Assembly: GCA_046328715.1 (NCBI GenBank)
Contig: JAXLWB010000008.1
Coordinates: forward strand, 62,001-126,000
Direction of reading: 5' to 3'
Length of the DNA: 64,000 nt
Source: JAXLWB01 sp046328715
Lineage (GTDB): Bacteria; Chloroflexota; Anaerolineae; Caldilineales; Caldilineaceae
The notes under the pieces were generated by a model, which worked only from the letters and a program-made list of their open reading frames with translations, was not told where the DNA came from and searched no databases. The stretch's first letter is position 1, and the number at the start of each line of letters is the position of its first letter. Positions 62,176 through 64,000 of the stretch are shown here, one piece after another. The position numbers and the translations under genes are program-made.

Positions 62176-63261
62176 TTACTGTCCGTAGCCTGTCTTCAAA
62201 GAACCATCCTTCAAGCCCTTGTCAATCTCGACCAGTTTGTCCTTGATCGCCTGATCGATCTTGCTGTCAAAGTCATGGAAGGGAGCCAAGCCAGCACCGC
62301 CGAAGTAGTTACCACCTTGGGCCTTGCCTTCTTTGATCTGAGTGACAATATCCACAATACCTGGGGTGATTAGTTTCATTGCACTCGAAACCAAGCAGGG
62401 ATGAGCAGCTTCCAACGTCTCCCATTGGTCGGTATCCACACCGATGCACCAAACAGTAGCACCGCCACTGGCAGCAGTGGCAACTTCCTGAAGCGCGCCA
62501 TTGCCTGTGTTACCGCCTGCGCCAAAGATCACATCAGCGCCCTGATCCATCGCCTGTTTGGCAGTGGTGGCACCCCATTCCGGGTCGTTGAAAGCCTGTG
62601 AAATGTCCTTGGGATTGTAGGTGGAGAGGAACTTGATATCGGGATTGATATATTTGGCACCCAATTCATAGCCCTCTTTAAAGGCCACAACCGGAGGCAC
62701 CTTGTCCGTACCTAACACTGCACCAATCGTGCCGGTCTTGGTCAATTGGGCGGCCAGAGCGCCAGCCAAGAAACCCGACTGATCTTCATGGAAGACCAAG
62801 CCGATCAAATTAGGGATTGTGTCGCCTTGGAATTGATCGACACCGATAAAGGTGATCTTCGGATTGGCTTTGGCGGCTGCAATGGTCGCATCGCCTAGGG
62901 CAAAGCCGACAGTTACAATGATCTGGAAGTCGTTGTCCACAAACTGAGCAATGTTATCTGCATAATCCTTGGGATCTTTGGTCTCGATGTATTTGAAACC
63001 GTCACCTTCAGTTAAACCCATCGCCGTACCAGCCTGCTTGACACCTTCCCAAGCGCTCTGGTTAAAGCTGCGATCATTGACGCGACCTACATCGGTCACC
63101 AAACCAATTTTGAGAGCAGTGGTGGAGGTGCCGTTGTCAGCGGCAGCCGCAGGCGCTTGTGTGGTGGTTGTGCCCGGTTGTGGGGCAACACAAGCTGCAA
63201 TCAACATCGCCAGGATCGCGACAATGCTGAGAAAGCCTAGCGAAATCTTGGAAGTTCGCAT
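62176..63261 (-). CDS. BMP-family nucleoside-binding lipoprotein
   Basis: 361 residues. Signal peptide with lipobox MLIAAC, then a Pro/Thr/Ala linker and a basic membrane protein/PnrA domain: LKIGLVTDVGRVNDRSFNQSAWEG, IIVTVGFALGDATI, IGLVFHEDQSGFLAGALAA, GADVIFGAGGNTGNGALQ and WCIGVDTDQ. The Asp/Phe/Asn residues in these loops match the purine-nucleoside pocket known in the family. First gene of the operon. No purine riboswitch was recognised in the upstream 500 bp. Confidence 0.93.
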   Translation of the reverse strand: MRTSKISLGFLSIVAILAMLIAACVAPQPGTTTTQAPAAAADNGTSTTALKIGLVTDVGRVNDRSFNQSAWEGVKQAGTAMGLTEGDGFKYIETKDPKDYADNIAQFVDNDFQIIVTVGFALGDATIAAAKANPKITFIGVDQFQGDTIPNLIGLVFHEDQSGFLAGALAAQLTKTGTIGAVLGTDKVPPVVAFKEGYELGAKYINPDIKFLSTYNPKDISQAFNDPEWGATTAKQAMDQGADVIFGAGGNTGNGALQEVATAASGGATVWCIGVDTDQWETLEAAHPCLVSSAMKLITPGIVDIVTQIKEGKAQGGNYFGGAGLAPFHDFDSKIDQAIKDKLVEIDKGLKDGSLKTGYGQ

Positions 63262-63763
63262 GATTCATCTCCTCTATTATTCCCGAAATGGGAGTCTTGA
63301 GAAATTTGGTTGATAGAACTACTTGGTATGGCACACACGGAACCAAGTTGAGCTTTCTTGAAGGAGCCCAGGATGCAACTAAATGCCGTGTGGAAATCTA
63401 GACCAAATTATACCAATTATAATCAACTGCATAGCATTTGGCAAAGAATTTGTAAATTGCAGGTTGTAAATGACAAAATGAACAGCTTTGCTCCACAATT
63501 TCAGCCATTTTACCGATATGATTATGTCATTCTCGCTGATATCCTGTCATCGTGGTATGATATGAAATGCACAAATTGGGCTCCTACATGAATGGTTGTC
63601 ATTTAGAAGCTGTCCGGAAAGCACACCTGGCAGATTTTATCGAGTAATCAACTCAAGCCTACTGGTGACTGTCACTCGCCAAATGATTTTAGGCAGACAT
63701 TCTTTTGCTGCGAATGACGGCATTTAGATCGGTGTCTTTGCGCAGAACGAAGGGGTAGAAAGG
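63262..63763. other. Divergent intergenic region, nothing recognised
   Basis: About 500 bp between the minus-strand nucleoside-binding protein and the plus-strand gene at the window edge. AT-rich, with no convincing ORF, repeat or riboswitch. It should hold promoters for both neighbours. Confidence 0.4.
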
Positions 63764-64000
63764 GTGAGATCTTCGGGAACAAATGTAACGTATGGTTTGT
63801 TGCTGACACTGTTGTTAGCACTGTTGACTGGTTTGATTTGGATAACGTTGAGTTCACAATCAACCACGTTGACAGCAAATTCACCGGCACAACCGACTCT
63901 CTTGCCAACGCCAACAGTAACCGCAGCGTCGCCGCAAACACAAGGAGAAACACCCCAACAGCAAGCGGTGGCAGTATTTGCAACGGACACTCCTTTATCC
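63764..64000 (+). CDS. N-terminus of a secreted or membrane-anchored protein (cut by window edge)
   Basis: Open frame of 79 codons from the GTG at 63764 to the window end, with a GAAGGGG-type ribosome binding site about 8 nt upstream. Residues 10-31 form one hydrophobic segment (LLLTLLLALLTGLIWITL), followed by a Thr/Pro/Ala/Gln-rich linker (PTLLPTPTVTAASPQTQGE). This is the pattern of other surface proteins in the window that carry SH3b or PD40 domains. The folded part lies outside. Confidence 0.65.
   Translation, partial: MRSSGTNVTYGLLLTLLLALLTGLIWITLSSQSTTLTANSPAQPTLLPTPTVTAASPQTQGETPQQQAVAVFATDTPLS

Noticed and set aside
63262..63420. Purine riboswitch upstream of the nucleoside-binding protein gene
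   Set aside because: Searched for because of the likely ligand, but no conserved purine-aptamer pattern was recognised.

Overview
The window looks like a chromosomal segment of an uncultured or poorly studied member of the Chloroflexota (Anaerolineae/Caldilineae-like). This is inferred from the gene repertoire: several lipoprotein-dependent ABC importers, secreted SH3b and PD40 proteins with Thr/Pro/Ala-rich linkers, hydantoinases, PhyH oxygenases, a PadR regulator with an Arg/Gly-rich N-terminus, and moderate GC. No rRNA, tRNA, CRISPR, phage or intact insertion sequence was found. Most genes are complete. The first gene (1-519, minus) and the last (63764-64000, plus) run off the window.

Layout. 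1-6.2 kb: minus-strand oligopeptide ABC importer (dppD-dppF-SBP-dppB-dppC); the binding protein is circularly permuted. 7-14 kb: FAD monooxygenase, ECF sigma factor, LysM protein and large SH3b lipoprotein, separated by long nested palindromes. 14-19 kb: sugar isomerase/epimerase-like protein, cystathionine gamma-synthase-like enzyme, galactonate-dehydratase-like enolase-superfamily member, alpha/beta hydrolase and GNAT-DUF4440 fusion. 19-21.4 kb: pdxS-pdxT and a convergent rhomboid protease. 21.8-27.5 kb: polyamine importer potABCD plus a second, membrane-anchored PotD. 27.9-33.2 kb: B12-binding mutase subunit and MeaB, MOSC protein, HD protein, receiver-DUF309 fusion, xseB, DUF212 protein and PadR. 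33.3-41.1 kb: DUF5919-like fragment, then sarcosine-oxidase-like flavoenzyme, SDR, second DAO flavoenzyme, hyuA and hyuB, which fit N-methylhydantoin/sarcosine-type catabolism. 41.3-48.8 kb: ECF sigma fused to an Eis-like acetyltransferase, aldo/keto reductase, DUF4405 membrane pair, B12 radical SAM enzyme, HAD phosphatase and PhyH oxygenase. 48.9-54.6 kb: small-molecule kinase, metallophosphoesterase, enolase-like protein, zinc alcohol dehydrogenase and PD40/SH3b protein. 54.8-63.3 kb: histone-deacetylase-like amidohydrolase, Nudix-like protein, a large protein of unknown function and a BMP-type nucleoside ABC importer.

The intergenic DNA is distinctive. About twenty gaps carry long inverted repeats whose arms are themselves short tandem arrays of degenerate 7-8 nt words. 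At least seven word families share this architecture. Most copies begin at or overlap a stop codon, which the word itself often supplies. Several are nested one inside the loop of another. Ordinary GC-rich terminators with T tracts also occur, so the word hairpins form a separate class.

The three most unusual observations are the circularly permuted peptide-binding lipoprotein (2037-3947), the sigma factor/Eis-like acetyltransferase/SCP2 fusion (41345-43393), and the multi-family word hairpins.
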